From Prochlorococcus sp. AG-418-D13 (GTDB lineage: Bacteria; Cyanobacteriota; Cyanobacteriia; PCC-6307; Cyanobiaceae), in the NCBI GenBank assembly GCA_003214315.1, contig QCLU01000012.1, positions 1-44,417 on the forward strand: 44,417 nt of DNA, in the 5' to 3' direction. Position numbers and translations under genes: made by a program. Under the pieces are notes generated by a model. The model was given only the letters and a program-made list of their open reading frames with translations, was not told where the DNA came from and did not search any database. Positions 1 through 8,275 of this stretch are shown here, piece after piece. The first letter of the stretch is position 1. Each line of letters starts with the position of its first letter.

Positions 1-1278
1 AATTATGCAAATCTATTTAAATTAATGAAAAAAGTGGGAGCTTTAGATAATTTACTCCCGAAAGATCATACTCATCTATTCATTAATAAAGGTGGGAATT
101 TGAAATCGTTAGATTTCAGATTCCCCTTGGGTGCTCCATTTAATGGACTAAAAGCTTTTTTTACCACCGAACAACTTACTTGGGTAGATAAGTTCAGAAA
201 TGCCTTAGCTTTAGGTACAAGCCCAATAGTTAGAGGATTGATAGACTATGAAGGTGCAATGAAAATAATTAGAGATCTAGATAAAATTAGTTTTAAAGAA
301 TGGTTTTTAAACCATGGTGGAAGTGAAAAAAGCTTAGAAAGAATGTGGGATCCTATCGCATATGCTTTAGGTTTTATTAATTGCAAAGATATTTCAGCAA
401 GATGCATGCTAACTATATTTATGATGTTTGCTTCAAAAACAGAAGCCTCAAAACTTAATCTTTTAAAAGGTTCTCCTCATAAGTGGTTAACTCAACCTAT
501 TGTCGACTACATCACAAACAAAGGAGCAAAAATACATCTTAACCATAAGGTAGAAGAAATCATTTATGCAAAGGAATCTTCCTCTTTTTCAGTAAATCAA
601 TTAAAAATATCTTCTCCTGAAGGAATTAAGGCAGTGTTTGCAGACAAATTTCTAGCTGCCTGTGATGTTCCTGGAATAAAAAAAATAATTCCAAAAGAAT
701 GGTATCAATTTAAAGAATTTGAAGGTTTAAAAAAACTTAGAGCTGTAGCTGTTGCCACAATCCAATTAAGATATGACGGTTGGGTTACTGAATTACAAAA
801 AGATAATACTGGAAACGAACCAATTGGACTAGATAACCTTCTTTATTCTGCTGATGCCTCTTTCAGTTGTTTTGCTGATTTAGCACTAGCAAGCCCAGCA
901 GATTATAGAAAAAAAGATATGGGATCACTCCTCCAATGTGTTTTAACTCCTGGCGATAGATGGATGGGAAGATCTACAGAAAGAATTACAGAAGAAATAG
1001 ACAAAGAGGTTCGTCGTCTATTTCCATCCTCAAAAAACCTTAAATTGCTTTGGAGTAATGTAGTACAAATTCCACAATCACTCTACAGAGAATCTCCCGG
1101 TATGGAACCTTTCAGACCTAACCAAAAAACATCTATATCTAATTTCTTCATGGCTGGTAGTTACACAAAACAAGATTACATAGATTCTATGGAGGGAGCT
1201 ACAATGAGTGGTCACTTAGCTGCTGCTGCAATTTTAGAGAAGAAAGCAGAATTAGCAAAAAATCTTGCAGTAAGTTAA
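1..1278 (+). CDS. crtQ: Zeta-carotene desaturase, 5' end cut by window edge
   Basis: Plant/cyanobacterial-type FAD-dependent desaturase that converts zeta-carotene to lycopene (via neurosporene) in the carotenoid pathway at the membrane. The frame is open from base 1, so the first ATG at 25 is internal. About 425 residues are visible, against roughly 480 in the family, so the N-terminal Rossmann FAD-binding GxGxxG segment lies to the left of the window. The C-terminal amine-oxidase/desaturase signature is present (MAGSYTKQDYIDSMEGA, about 1150-1203), as is the conserved core KSLERMWDPIAYALGFINC (about 331-387). An SRPBCC-family gene follows after 3 bases and is probably cotranscribed. Confidence is high from sequence character; CrtI-type desaturases look different. 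Confidence 0.93.
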   Translation, partial: NYANLFKLMKKVGALDNLLPKDHTHLFINKGGNLKSLDFRFPLGAPFNGLKAFFTTEQLTWVDKFRNALALGTSPIVRGLIDYEGAMKIIRDLDKISFKEWFLNHGGSEKSLERMWDPIAYALGFINCKDISARCMLTIFMMFASKTEASKLNLLKGSPHKWLTQPIVDYITNKGAKIHLNHKVEEIIYAKESSSFSVNQLKISSPEGIKAVFADKFLAACDVPGIKKIIPKEWYQFKEFEGLKKLRAVAVATIQLRYDGWVTELQKDNTGNEPIGLDNLLYSADASFSCFADLALASPADYRKKDMGSLLQCVLTPGDRWMGRSTERITEEIDKEVRRLFPSSKNLKLLWSNVVQIPQSLYRESPGMEPFRPNQKTSISNFFMAGSYTKQDYIDSMEGATMSGHLAAAAILEKKAELAKNLAVS

Positions 1279-1281
1279 TTC

Positions 1282-1752
1282 ATGGGTACTTGGCTAAAAC
1301 ATGACGTAATTACAGTTGTTAATGCGCCTCTTGAAAATGTTTGGAATACATGGAGCGATTTAGACTCAATGTCTCTTTGGATGAGCTGGATTGAATCTGT
1401 AAAAACAGTTGATGAAGAGACTAATACTTTACCAGATTTAACAGAATGGACTTTGGCTGCAAATGGCTTTAGATTTAAATGGAAAGCTCAAATTACAGAA
1501 AGGGTCGAAAAGAGCAAACTTACATGGAAATCTATAGGAGGTTTAGCAACCGAGGGATCAGTAGTTTTCGAAAGTAAAACTGATCAAATCACAACGGTAA
1601 ATTTAGCCGTAACATATGAGCTACCTAAAATGATTGCACGTTTTATGGAAGAAAATATTTTAGGCAAAATGGTTACAAACGAATTACAGGCCAATATTGA
1701 TAGGTTCAAAGATTTAGTTGAAAAGAACTATTCAAAAAAATTTTCTAACTAA
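1282..1752 (+). CDS. SRPBCC-family (cyclase/dehydrase-like) protein
   Basis: A 156-residue protein with the layout of the START/SRPBCC (polyketide cyclase/dehydrase) fold. It has an N-terminal beta strand with NAPLENVWNTWSDLD (residues about 14-28), a Trp-rich WMSWIESV segment, central strands, and a C-terminal amphipathic helix ending in LQANIDRFKDLVEK. Such folds bind hydrophobic ligands, and the exact ligand is not known here. It starts 3 bases after the crtQ stop, so it is probably in the same transcript; a role in carotenoid or lipid handling is only inference. Its 3' end overlaps the convergent hemD by 8 bases. No signal peptide or membrane segment is seen. Confidence 0.8.
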   Translation: MGTWLKHDVITVVNAPLENVWNTWSDLDSMSLWMSWIESVKTVDEETNTLPDLTEWTLAANGFRFKWKAQITERVEKSKLTWKSIGGLATEGSVVFESKTDQITTVNLAVTYELPKMIARFMEENILGKMVTNELQANIDRFKDLVEKNYSKKFSN

Positions 1753-2542
1753 AAATATTAATTGCTAAATCTAGTAGTCCTTCAAAAGTATATTTTTGTG
1801 CCTGACTATCAACTCTTCCAAAAATCTTGTTACATATTTTTGTTGTCTGAGGTCCAATAGTTAATAACTTAATTTGATCAAAATAGTCTAACCATTGTTT
1901 ACCAAGTTTTTTTTCTAGTAAAAAAGCAGCATTTACTACGGTTTTACCGCTTGAGAAAATAATTGCATCGACTTTTCGATTAGAAATAATATCAATTGTT
2001 TCTTGCGGAATTGATTCAGGACATCTAGTTTCATATGCAGCAACTTCAAATACACGAGAACCAGCCTTTCTAAATTGATCTGCAATTAAATCCCTACCAC
2101 CTGTTTGTACTCTTGGTACAAAAACTCGAAGTCCATAACCAGATACTGGGAAATTATCAATTAAACTTTCAGCAACAAATTCTGGAGGTATGAAATCAGC
2201 CTTAATCCCAAAATCATCAAGAGTTTTTGAGGTTTTTTCTCCGACTACGGCGATTTTTGTTTTTTTAGAACATTCTTTTAATGAACTATTAAAGTATCTA
2301 AGTCTTTTATTCACAAATTTGATCCCATTACTACTGGAAAAAATAATCCAATGAAAATCATTTATTTGATTTAATGCTTCGTCAAGAGGATTCAAATCAT
2401 CAGGATCACCAATACTTATTGCAGGCAAATCAAATAAATTAGCGCCCTTGCTTGTGAAAATCTTTTTTATATCCAATATCCCTTCTTTTGATCGAGTAAT
2501 AATTATATTTCTTTGATCAAGGGGTAGATCAACTTTTGGCAT
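1745..2542 (-). CDS. hemD: Uroporphyrinogen-III synthase
   Basis: Cytosolic enzyme that cyclises hydroxymethylbilane with ring-D inversion to uroporphyrinogen III, the common precursor of heme, chlorophyll and siroheme. The sequence is divergent, as HemD always is, but has the two-lobed pattern: N-terminal RNIIITRSKEG, then IIFSSSNGIKFV, a hinge, and IIFSSGKTVVNAAFLL followed by LTIGPQTTKICNKIFG. I chose the ATG at 2542 (MPKVDLPLDQ, 265 aa). An in-frame ATG at 2557 would add five residues (MLRTR) and lengthen the overlap with rbfA from 14 to 29 bases. It lies directly downstream of rbfA on the minus strand and is probably translationally coupled to it. Confidence 0.88.
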   Translation of the reverse strand: MPKVDLPLDQRNIIITRSKEGILDIKKIFTSKGANLFDLPAISIGDPDDLNPLDEALNQINDFHWIIFSSSNGIKFVNKRLRYFNSSLKECSKKTKIAVVGEKTSKTLDDFGIKADFIPPEFVAESLIDNFPVSGYGLRVFVPRVQTGGRDLIADQFRKAGSRVFEVAAYETRCPESIPQETIDIISNRKVDAIIFSSGKTVVNAAFLLEKKLGKQWLDYFDQIKLLTIGPQTTKICNKIFGRVDSQAQKYTFEGLLDLAINIFS

Positions 2543-2921
2543 CCTTGTCCTCAACATTATTATTTTGATTTTTATTTTTTAATTCATCGAGAAGTTTCAA
2601 GACTGATAATCCTTTATCAAGAACAACATCGTCTTTAAAAATTATCTCTGGAACTCTTCTCATCTCAATTCTTTTTCCTAAAGTATGCCTTATAGAGCTT
2701 TTAGCAGTATTCAAGTTTTCCACAATCTCTTTCCTTATTTTCTCTTCAGCAGTTGCAGTTATGTAAATTTTACAGTGTTGCAAATCACCTGATAAATCAA
2801 TCTTAGAAATATTGACAAAATGATCTCTAATAAGATCATTTTCTAAATCATTCTGCAAAATAAGGGTTATTTCTTTCTTCAAAAGAGAAGAAACTTTTGC
2901 AAGACGGTAATTATTTGGCAT
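2529..2921 (-). CDS. rbfA: 30S ribosome-binding factor A
   Basis: Small KH-like protein that binds the 30S subunit and assists 16S rRNA 5'-end maturation and cold adaptation. It has 130 residues, the normal size. The sequence fits the family: RLAKVSSLLKKEITLILQNDL at the N-terminus, DLQHCKIYITA in the central strand, and KRIEMRRVPEIIFKDDVVLDKG near the end. Its ATG overlaps the stop of the upstream DUF751 gene by one base (TAATG), and its 3' end overlaps hemD, forming a compact DUF751-rbfA-hemD transcription unit. The start is fixed by the one-base overlap. Confidence 0.93.
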   Translation of the reverse strand: MPNNYRLAKVSSLLKKEITLILQNDLENDLIRDHFVNISKIDLSGDLQHCKIYITATAEEKIRKEIVENLNTAKSSIRHTLGKRIEMRRVPEIIFKDDVVLDKGLSVLKLLDELKNKNQNNNVEDKDAKS

Positions 2922-3130
2922 TATGGTTGTAAATTTATTGGGTTTGTCATTGCTTGCAAGACAAAATAAACAGTTATGAAAGCACTTAAGACAGAAGATA
3001 TCAAACCTACTATTGTGAGTGGGTTTGATCTATTCTTGAATAAAGGTTCAAGCAAAGCAACAAGTCCCCCAACAATGATAGATATCAAATACTTTGGATA
3101 TCTCGCAACATTAGAAAAAAATTCGCCCAT
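2921..3130 (-). CDS. DUF751 (Ycf33-like) small membrane protein
   Basis: A 69-residue protein with the pattern of the DUF751/Ycf33 family found in cyanobacteria and red-lineage plastids. It has N-terminal FFSNVARYPKYLISIIVGG followed by two hydrophobic segments (residues about 12-30 and 40-60) around a LFKNRSNPLT linker. The function is unknown; it is probably a thylakoid or plasma-membrane protein. I chose the ATG at 3130 because family members begin just before the FF-NV-RYP motif; a GTG at 3139 would add three residues. It is the first gene of a DUF751-rbfA-hemD run, its stop overlapping the rbfA start. Confidence 0.8.
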   Translation of the reverse strand: MGEFFSNVARYPKYLISIIVGGLVALLEPLFKNRSNPLTIVGLISSVLSAFITVYFVLQAMTNPINLQP

Positions 3131-3184
3131 CAGCTCCACAAATAGATTACTTTTTTAGCTAAGTTTTAACAAACATTAAACAGC

Positions 3185-3910
3185 ATGATTACATTATATC
3201 AATTTAGGCATAGTGCTTTTTGTTTAAAAACAAGAATGGCTCTTCACGCAAAAAAACTACAATATCGAGTTGAAGAAGTAACACCTGGAATAGGCCAATT
3301 TGAAATCTTTAAATTATCAGGTCAAAAACAAGTACCTGTAATAGTCGATAGTAATGATCAAGTTATTAATGACTCTTCAACTATTTGCGAATATTTAGAT
3401 AAAAAAAATGAAAACAATCCACTCTTTCCTGAGGATCCAATATTATTTGCACAATGCAAACTAATTGAAGACTGGGCAGATACTACAATGGCTACAACTT
3501 GTAGAAAAGCTTTAATAAAATCTGCAATAGAAAATCCACAGCTAAGAACTGCATTACTTCCAGATGAAATACCCTCTTCAGTTAAAAGTATTGTTGATAA
3601 ATTACCTTTTAAAAATCTTAGTAAAATTTCTAATGTAGTTTTGTCTTCTAAAGATAATTTAGAACTCCAAAAATTACTGGAAGCTTTATCAAAATCCTTG
3701 ATCAACAAGAAATATTTAGTTGGAGATAGTTTATCAATTGCAGATATTTCAATTGCTGCTCAATTATCCCTTCTTAAATTTCCAAAGTCTGCAGGACCAA
3801 TTCTTTCAGGAGAGGGAAGCCAAGAATACATAAACAACCCTTATTTAGAAAATCTTTTCATTTGGAGGAACAACTTAGAAGAATATCTTTTTAGTGCTAA
3901 CTCTCAATAA
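3185..3910 (+). CDS. Glutathione S-transferase family protein
   Basis: A 241-residue cytosolic GST-like protein. The N-terminal thioredoxin-fold half (residues 1-80) has LYQFRHSAFCLKTRMALH with Ser10/Cys13 in the active-site loop, the cis-proline strand KQVPVIVD, and the glutathione-contacting INDSSTICEYLD (the family's E-S turn appears as D-S-S). The helical C-terminal half carries the family N-capping/core motif LVGDSLSIADISIAAQL (about 178-194). The substrate is unknown; it may act in peroxide or xenobiotic detoxification or protein deglutathionylation. It lies alone on the plus strand, and its 3' end overlaps the convergent downstream gene by 14 bases. Confidence 0.88.
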   Translation: MITLYQFRHSAFCLKTRMALHAKKLQYRVEEVTPGIGQFEIFKLSGQKQVPVIVDSNDQVINDSSTICEYLDKKNENNPLFPEDPILFAQCKLIEDWADTTMATTCRKALIKSAIENPQLRTALLPDEIPSSVKSIVDKLPFKNLSKISNVVLSSKDNLELQKLLEALSKSLINKKYLVGDSLSIADISIAAQLSLLKFPKSAGPILSGEGSQEYINNPYLENLFIWRNNLEEYLFSANSQ

Positions 3911-4604
3911 ATTCAAACTTCAATTTATATTTATTTGTTTTTATAGCATGAATAGAAGGATCACCAACTTTTGAACCATAAGAAGCAACATATTGCACTC
4001 CACAAATTGATGGTTTGATTGAATTATCAACTTCCAATATTTCTTGGGAACATTTTTGAAATTTACTAATGGTCTCTACCTGATTAATCCTTGAAGCACC
4101 GGGCTTATGTGCTGTTTGTATAACAAGCTCGTCTGCGAAAAAAATATCATCATCTTGGATCTGATTTCTCCCTGTAATTCTTGAATCGATATAAAAATCA
4201 TCTTTTAAATAAGTAATTTGATTATTAATAGATTGAGGATCATTTACAACCTTGATTAAGGTTTCACCAAATATTGCTTTTCCAATAGATTCAGAATTTT
4301 TTGCACGATTACCAACAATTAAATCTGAATCATTCTTAAAGAAATTTACTTTATAAATAACTGGCTCTTCTGAATCATTAACTATATCTTGAGAAGTAAC
4401 AAGCCAATTCCCTTCGAACCATTTAGGATAAATTAAATCCTTAGAAGTATCCGATAATTTAAAATTTGGCAAATATAATTCTGGCCATTGATTTACACGA
4501 TTTTCCAAAAATCCTCGTACGTTAGAATCTACTAGAGCAAAAGAAGTTTCTAAAAAAATTCCTTGAAAAATCAAGCAAAGAATTAATCCAAGAAGAATTT
4601 TCAT
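3897..4604 (-). CDS. Secreted/lumenal DUF6816-like protein
   Basis: A 235-residue protein with a clear N-terminal signal peptide (MKILLGLILCLIFQGIFLE followed by a TSFA-type cleavage site around residue 23), so it is probably periplasmic or thylakoid-lumenal. The mature part is beta-rich, with conserved-looking WPELYLPNF and YPKWFEGNWLVTSQ segments. It resembles the uncharacterised cyanobacterial/plastid family often listed as DUF6816; this name is from memory and only moderately sure. The function is unknown. The signal peptide fixes the start, which leaves only one base between it and the ATG of the divergent CRR7-like gene. Its own leader and promoter must therefore lie inside that neighbour. 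Confidence 0.65.
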   Translation of the reverse strand: MKILLGLILCLIFQGIFLETSFALVDSNVRGFLENRVNQWPELYLPNFKLSDTSKDLIYPKWFEGNWLVTSQDIVNDSEEPVIYKVNFFKNDSDLIVGNRAKNSESIGKAIFGETLIKVVNDPQSINNQITYLKDDFYIDSRITGRNQIQDDDIFFADELVIQTAHKPGASRINQVETISKFQKCSQEILEVDNSIKPSICGVQYVASYGSKVGDPSIHAIKTNKYKLKFEFIES

Positions 4605-4605
4605 T

Positions 4606-4863
4606 ATGTCAAATCCACTAATAAGAGCATCAGATCATTATGTATTATTAGAGCCAGATTCAAAAGAAAAAATTGTATCAAAGCAAGAAGCAATTTTATG
4701 GTTAAAGAATTGGCTTAGTAAGACAGAAACACAAACAATATATCAAAATATAGAAGATCCTGATCAGGAATTTTTTGAAGAATTATTGGAAAGCACTTAT
4801 GAATTAGAAATAAAATTAGGATACGTTATCAAATGGTTTGCAGTAAGAATTGAACCAGATTAA
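4606..4863 (+). CDS. CRR7-like (chlororespiratory reduction 7) small protein
   Basis: An 85-residue acidic soluble protein without membrane segments. It resembles the CRR7 family, which in chloroplasts helps assemble subcomplex A of the NDH-1 (NDH) complex: YVLLEPDSKE near the N-terminus, a central helix ILWLKNWLSK, and a C-terminal YELEIKLGYVIKWFAVRIEP. Assignment is from overall pattern and is moderately sure. The ATG lies one base from the start of the divergent signal-peptide gene. Its stop (TAA, 4861-4863) interlocks with the stop of the convergent aroK in a shared TTAA. Confidence 0.65.
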   Translation: MSNPLIRASDHYVLLEPDSKEKIVSKQEAILWLKNWLSKTETQTIYQNIEDPDQEFFEELLESTYELEIKLGYVIKWFAVRIEPD

Positions 4864-5417
4864 CTAATTATTTCTTTATGAATTGCATTAATTATTTTCA
4901 TAGCAACTTCTTCAATATTTTCTTTTTTTACTTGAATTCTTAAATCTGCTTGAGAATACAAATTTTCTCTAGATTGAAAAATGCTCATATATAGATCATT
5001 TAGATTCTTTCCCTGAAGAAGTGGCCTATTTCTAATTTCATTTTTCAATCTTTCAATTGCTATATCTTTGTCGAGATCTATCCAAGCAATTATTCCCTGT
5101 CTTAAGATTCCCCAGTTTTCCGATTTGGTAACTATTCCTCCCCCAGTTGAGATTACTAATGAAGGAATTTTGATAGTTTCTTTAAGGCAGTTTGCTTCTA
5201 ATTCACGGAAATTATCTTCTCCTTCATCATTAAAAATTTGATTGATAGATTTTTTTGCCAACTTCTCTATTAATGAATCTAAATCAATGTATTTATACTT
5301 CAACAATTCAGCCAGCTTCAAACCAGTTTGTGACTTGCCAGAACCCATCATTCCTATTAAAAATATGCTTCTGCCCTTGATGGTATTAACTGTTTTTTCG
5401 ATAATGGATTGTTCCAT
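4860..5417 (-). CDS. aroK: Shikimate kinase
   Basis: Phosphorylates shikimate at the 3-hydroxyl using ATP, the fifth step of the shikimate pathway to aromatic amino acids and quinones. A P-loop GMMGSGKS lies at residues 22-29. The shikimate-binding DLDSLIE follows, then the FRELEANCL segment, the GGG strand VISTGGGIV, and the LID arginine in IRNRPLLQ. At 185 residues it is the usual size. It stands alone on the minus strand. The stop interlocks with that of the convergent CRR7-like gene. The short spacer on the other side (5418-5467) must hold promoters for both aroK and the divergent PTPS-like gene. Confidence 0.95.
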   Translation of the reverse strand: MEQSIIEKTVNTIKGRSIFLIGMMGSGKSQTGLKLAELLKYKYIDLDSLIEKLAKKSINQIFNDEGEDNFRELEANCLKETIKIPSLVISTGGGIVTKSENWGILRQGIIAWIDLDKDIAIERLKNEIRNRPLLQGKNLNDLYMSIFQSRENLYSQADLRIQVKKENIEEVAMKIINAIHKEIIS

Positions 5418-5467
5418 AAAGACAAAAGCGTATTTAAAACCTTAAGATAGTATTATCGCAGACAAGT

Positions 5468-6394
5468 ATGACTTCTACACAATCCAAACCATTACATGGA
5501 AAAGGACGTGAATGCGTCATAACTCGACGTGCCTGCTTTAGTTCTAGTCACCGTTATTGGCTTCCTGAAAAAAGCCCAGAAGAAAATTTATCTCTTTTTG
5601 GAAAGTGCAGTATTGCACCAGGACATGGTCATAATTATGAACTTATTGTTTCAATGGGTGGTGAACTAGACTCTGATGGAATGGTACTTAATCTCTCTGA
5701 TGTAAAACACTCTATTAAAGATAAGGTTACTGGACAATTAGATTTTCGTTTTTTAAATGATGTCTGGCCTGAATTTAATGTTGATAATCAAGAGGGAATT
5801 CTTCCCACAACTGAAGCATTAGTAAAGGTCATTTGGCATCGTCTGAAGGATGATTTACCTCTTACAAGTCTAAGACTTTATGAAAACCCAAATTTATGGG
5901 CAGATTATTTTGGAAAAAACATGGAAGCATTTTTAACAGTACAAACTCATTTTGCAGCAGCTCATAGACTTGCAAAAGAAGAGATATCCTTAGATGAAAA
6001 TAAAAAAATCTATGGAAAATGTGCCAGAGTTAATGGACATGGTCATAACTATCTTGTCGATATAACTGTAAAAGGAGACATTGATAAAAGAACAGGAATG
6101 GTTTGCGACTTATCTGCCCTCCAAGAGATAATTAACGATTTAGTTGTTGAACAACTAGATCATACTTTTCTTAATAAAGACATCGAATTTTTCCATAATT
6201 GTGTTCCAACTGCTGAAAATATAGCTTTATATATTTCTGATATTCTTAAAAAACCAATACATCAACTTGGTGCAACATTACACAAAATAAGACTCCAAGA
6301 GAGTCCAAATAATGCTGCAGAAATTTATGTTGATCAAAAGTTAACCAATTCATTGAAGTTAAAATTTGAAAATAGTTTAGTAACGCAAACTTGA
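5468..6394 (+). CDS. Tandem 6-pyruvoyl/6-carboxy-tetrahydropterin synthase (PTPS/QueD family)
   Basis: A 308-residue protein made of two consecutive PTPS/QueD domains (residues about 15-147 and 153-290). Each single-domain family member is about 120-140 aa. Domain 2 has a complete set: zinc ligands His166, His191 and His193, catalytic Cys185, the Asp231-His232 pair and Glu278. Domain 1 keeps the zinc ligands His28, His53 and His55, Cys47, Asp92 and Glu139, but has Phe93 where the catalytic His should be, so it may be inactive or altered. The likely reaction is on 7,8-dihydroneopterin triphosphate, for pterin or 7-deazaguanine (queuosine) synthesis. The stop TGA overlaps the TTG start of the RibD-like reductase gene. 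Confidence 0.87.
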   Translation: MTSTQSKPLHGKGRECVITRRACFSSSHRYWLPEKSPEENLSLFGKCSIAPGHGHNYELIVSMGGELDSDGMVLNLSDVKHSIKDKVTGQLDFRFLNDVWPEFNVDNQEGILPTTEALVKVIWHRLKDDLPLTSLRLYENPNLWADYFGKNMEAFLTVQTHFAAAHRLAKEEISLDENKKIYGKCARVNGHGHNYLVDITVKGDIDKRTGMVCDLSALQEIINDLVVEQLDHTFLNKDIEFFHNCVPTAENIALYISDILKKPIHQLGATLHKIRLQESPNNAAEIYVDQKLTNSLKLKFENSLVTQT

Positions 6395-7047
6395 GTATCC
6401 CAAGAGTAATAATTGTTATAGCATCAAGTCTTGATGGAAGAATTGCATTTCCTGGAGGTGGAGAATCACATCTTGGAAGCGATGAAGATAAAAAAATATT
6501 AAATCAAAACTTATCTATGGTTGATGCCACCATTTTTGGTTTAGGTACTTTAATAGCTCATCAATCAACTTACCTAGTTAAAAATCTCAATAATAATGAC
6601 GAAGTAAATATATCAAAAAGCCAACCAATTTCTATAGTTGCTTCAAATAGCAAAAAATTTAACAGTAATTGGAAATACTTTCGTCAACCAATTAGAAGAT
6701 GGCTAATAAGCTCAAGTAAAGTTGATAATTCGTCGAATAATGAATTCGAGAAAGAACTCTTTTTCGAAGATTCATGGAAAAAAACTTTAATTTCACTCAA
6801 AAAACAAGGGATAAATGATTTAGCTCTTTTAGGAGGTGCAAAACTTATAAATTCATTTATAAAAGAGGATCTAATAACAGATATAAAAATTACAATAATT
6901 CCACGAATTATTGGAGGTAGATATACATGGATCCCTCCAGAACAAACAAATGCGATTTTTAATCTCGAAAGACTATGGGAAATAAAATCAATTAAAAATT
7001 TAATGAATAATGAAATCCATATTCATTACAAAAAATATTTAAAATAG
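6391..7047 (+). CDS. RibD C-terminal-like (dihydrofolate-reductase-fold) reductase
   Basis: A 218-residue stand-alone protein of the RibD_C/DHFR-like reductase fold, without the N-terminal deaminase domain of RibD. Visible family features are VIIVIASSLDGRIAFPGG at the N-terminus, SMVDATIFGLGTL (the 'ADAILVGxxT' region) and the C-terminal LALLGGAKLINSFIK followed by ITIIPRIIGG. It may reduce a riboflavin precursor (the pyrimidine ribosylamine step) or a pterin. It begins with TTG inside TTGA, overlapping the stop of the PTPS-like gene, so translation is coupled and a shared pathway is likely (inference). No upstream ATG is in frame close by. Confidence 0.82.
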   Translation: MSIPRVIIVIASSLDGRIAFPGGGESHLGSDEDKKILNQNLSMVDATIFGLGTLIAHQSTYLVKNLNNNDEVNISKSQPISIVASNSKKFNSNWKYFRQPIRRWLISSSKVDNSSNNEFEKELFFEDSWKKTLISLKKQGINDLALLGGAKLINSFIKEDLITDIKITIIPRIIGGRYTWIPPEQTNAIFNLERLWEIKSIKNLMNNEIHIHYKKYLK

Positions 7048-7059
7048 ATTCAATAATAA

Positions 7060-8214
7060 ATGAACCAACCAATACATAAAGTTGAAGTCAAATTATCAAT
7101 TAAGGAAATCTCCAAGGAGATATGGAATGAATTAGCAAATGAAATTAATAATCCATTTTATGAATGGACTTGGATTAAAAACCTTGAGATATCAAAAAGT
7201 GTTTCAAGAGAAACTGGTTGGCAGCCACTATATTTTGTTGCTGTTAAAAATGAAGAGATATTAGGAATTGCCCCACTTTTTTTAAAAAATCATAGCTATG
7301 GAGAATTCATTTTTGACCAATCATTTGCAAGATTGGCTCAAGAGCTGAATTTAAATTATTACCCTAAATTAATTGGAATGAGTCCTTATAGTCCTGTAAA
7401 TGGATATCAATTTCTTTATAAAAAAAATAAAGACAAGAACGAAATTACAAATTTACTTATAAACCACATCGAAAGCTTTGCGATTACAAACAAAATTCTA
7501 AGTTGTAATTTTTTATATATTGATGAAAGCTGGGGCAACCATCTTAAATCTTTGGGATACAATGAATGGATAAATTCCAGCAGTGAATGGAGGAGTAATG
7601 GAGAAAAAACATTTAATGATTTTCTTTCTAGATTTAACTCTAATCAGAGAAAAAATATAAAAAAAGAGAGGAAATCAATTACTAAACAAGATATTAAAGT
7701 AGAAATTTTTAATGAAGATGATATCAACCAAGAAATCCTCAAAAAAATGCATAATTTTTATGAACAGCATTGCTCGAGGTGGGGAGTTTGGGGAAGTAAA
7801 TATCTAACATCTACATTTTTCGAAACACTGGTTGATAATAAAAAAAATCTTTTACTTTTTAGTGCATCAAAACATGATTCAAATGAAATTTTTGCTATGT
7901 CGATGTGCGTTAAAAATCAAAACAACTTATGGGGTAGATATTGGGGTAGTCAAGAAGAAATATCTAATTTACATTTTGAATTATGCTATTACCAGCCAAT
8001 TGAATGGGCAATAAAAAATAGTATAAATTTGTTTGATCCTGGAGCGGGTGGTAAACATAAAAGACGGAGGGGGTTTTTTGCAAAAAGCACCATTAGCTTG
8101 CATAAGTGGTTTGACAAAAATATGGAAAATATAATTAGTCCTTGGCTAAATGAAGTGAATAAACAAACCGAGATGGAAATTGATTTTGAAAATAAATCTA
8201 TACCCTTTAAATAA
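7060..8214 (+). CDS. DUF482 / FemAB-like GNAT acyltransferase
   Basis: A 384-residue soluble protein of the DUF482 (FemAB_like, 'peptidogalycan biosynthesis') family with double GNAT folds. The typical start motif NPFYEWTWIKNLE, the central KNIKKERKSITKQ basic helix, the second-GNAT strand AMSMCVKNQNNLWGRYWG and the diagnostic FDPGAGGKHKRRRGF segment with nearby LHKWFD are visible. The substrate is unknown; aminoacyl or acyl transfer is inferred from the fold. It follows the RibD-like gene after 12 bases and is probably in the same transcript. Confidence 0.82.
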   Translation: MNQPIHKVEVKLSIKEISKEIWNELANEINNPFYEWTWIKNLEISKSVSRETGWQPLYFVAVKNEEILGIAPLFLKNHSYGEFIFDQSFARLAQELNLNYYPKLIGMSPYSPVNGYQFLYKKNKDKNEITNLLINHIESFAITNKILSCNFLYIDESWGNHLKSLGYNEWINSSSEWRSNGEKTFNDFLSRFNSNQRKNIKKERKSITKQDIKVEIFNEDDINQEILKKMHNFYEQHCSRWGVWGSKYLTSTFFETLVDNKKNLLLFSASKHDSNEIFAMSMCVKNQNNLWGRYWGSQEEISNLHFELCYYQPIEWAIKNSINLFDPGAGGKHKRRRGFFAKSTISLHKWFDKNMENIISPWLNEVNKQTEMEIDFENKSIPFK

Positions 8215-8275
8215 AAAATTATTCGGCTTTATCAAAGATTATATTAGTAATATAGTTTGAAATTAAATTCCCAAA

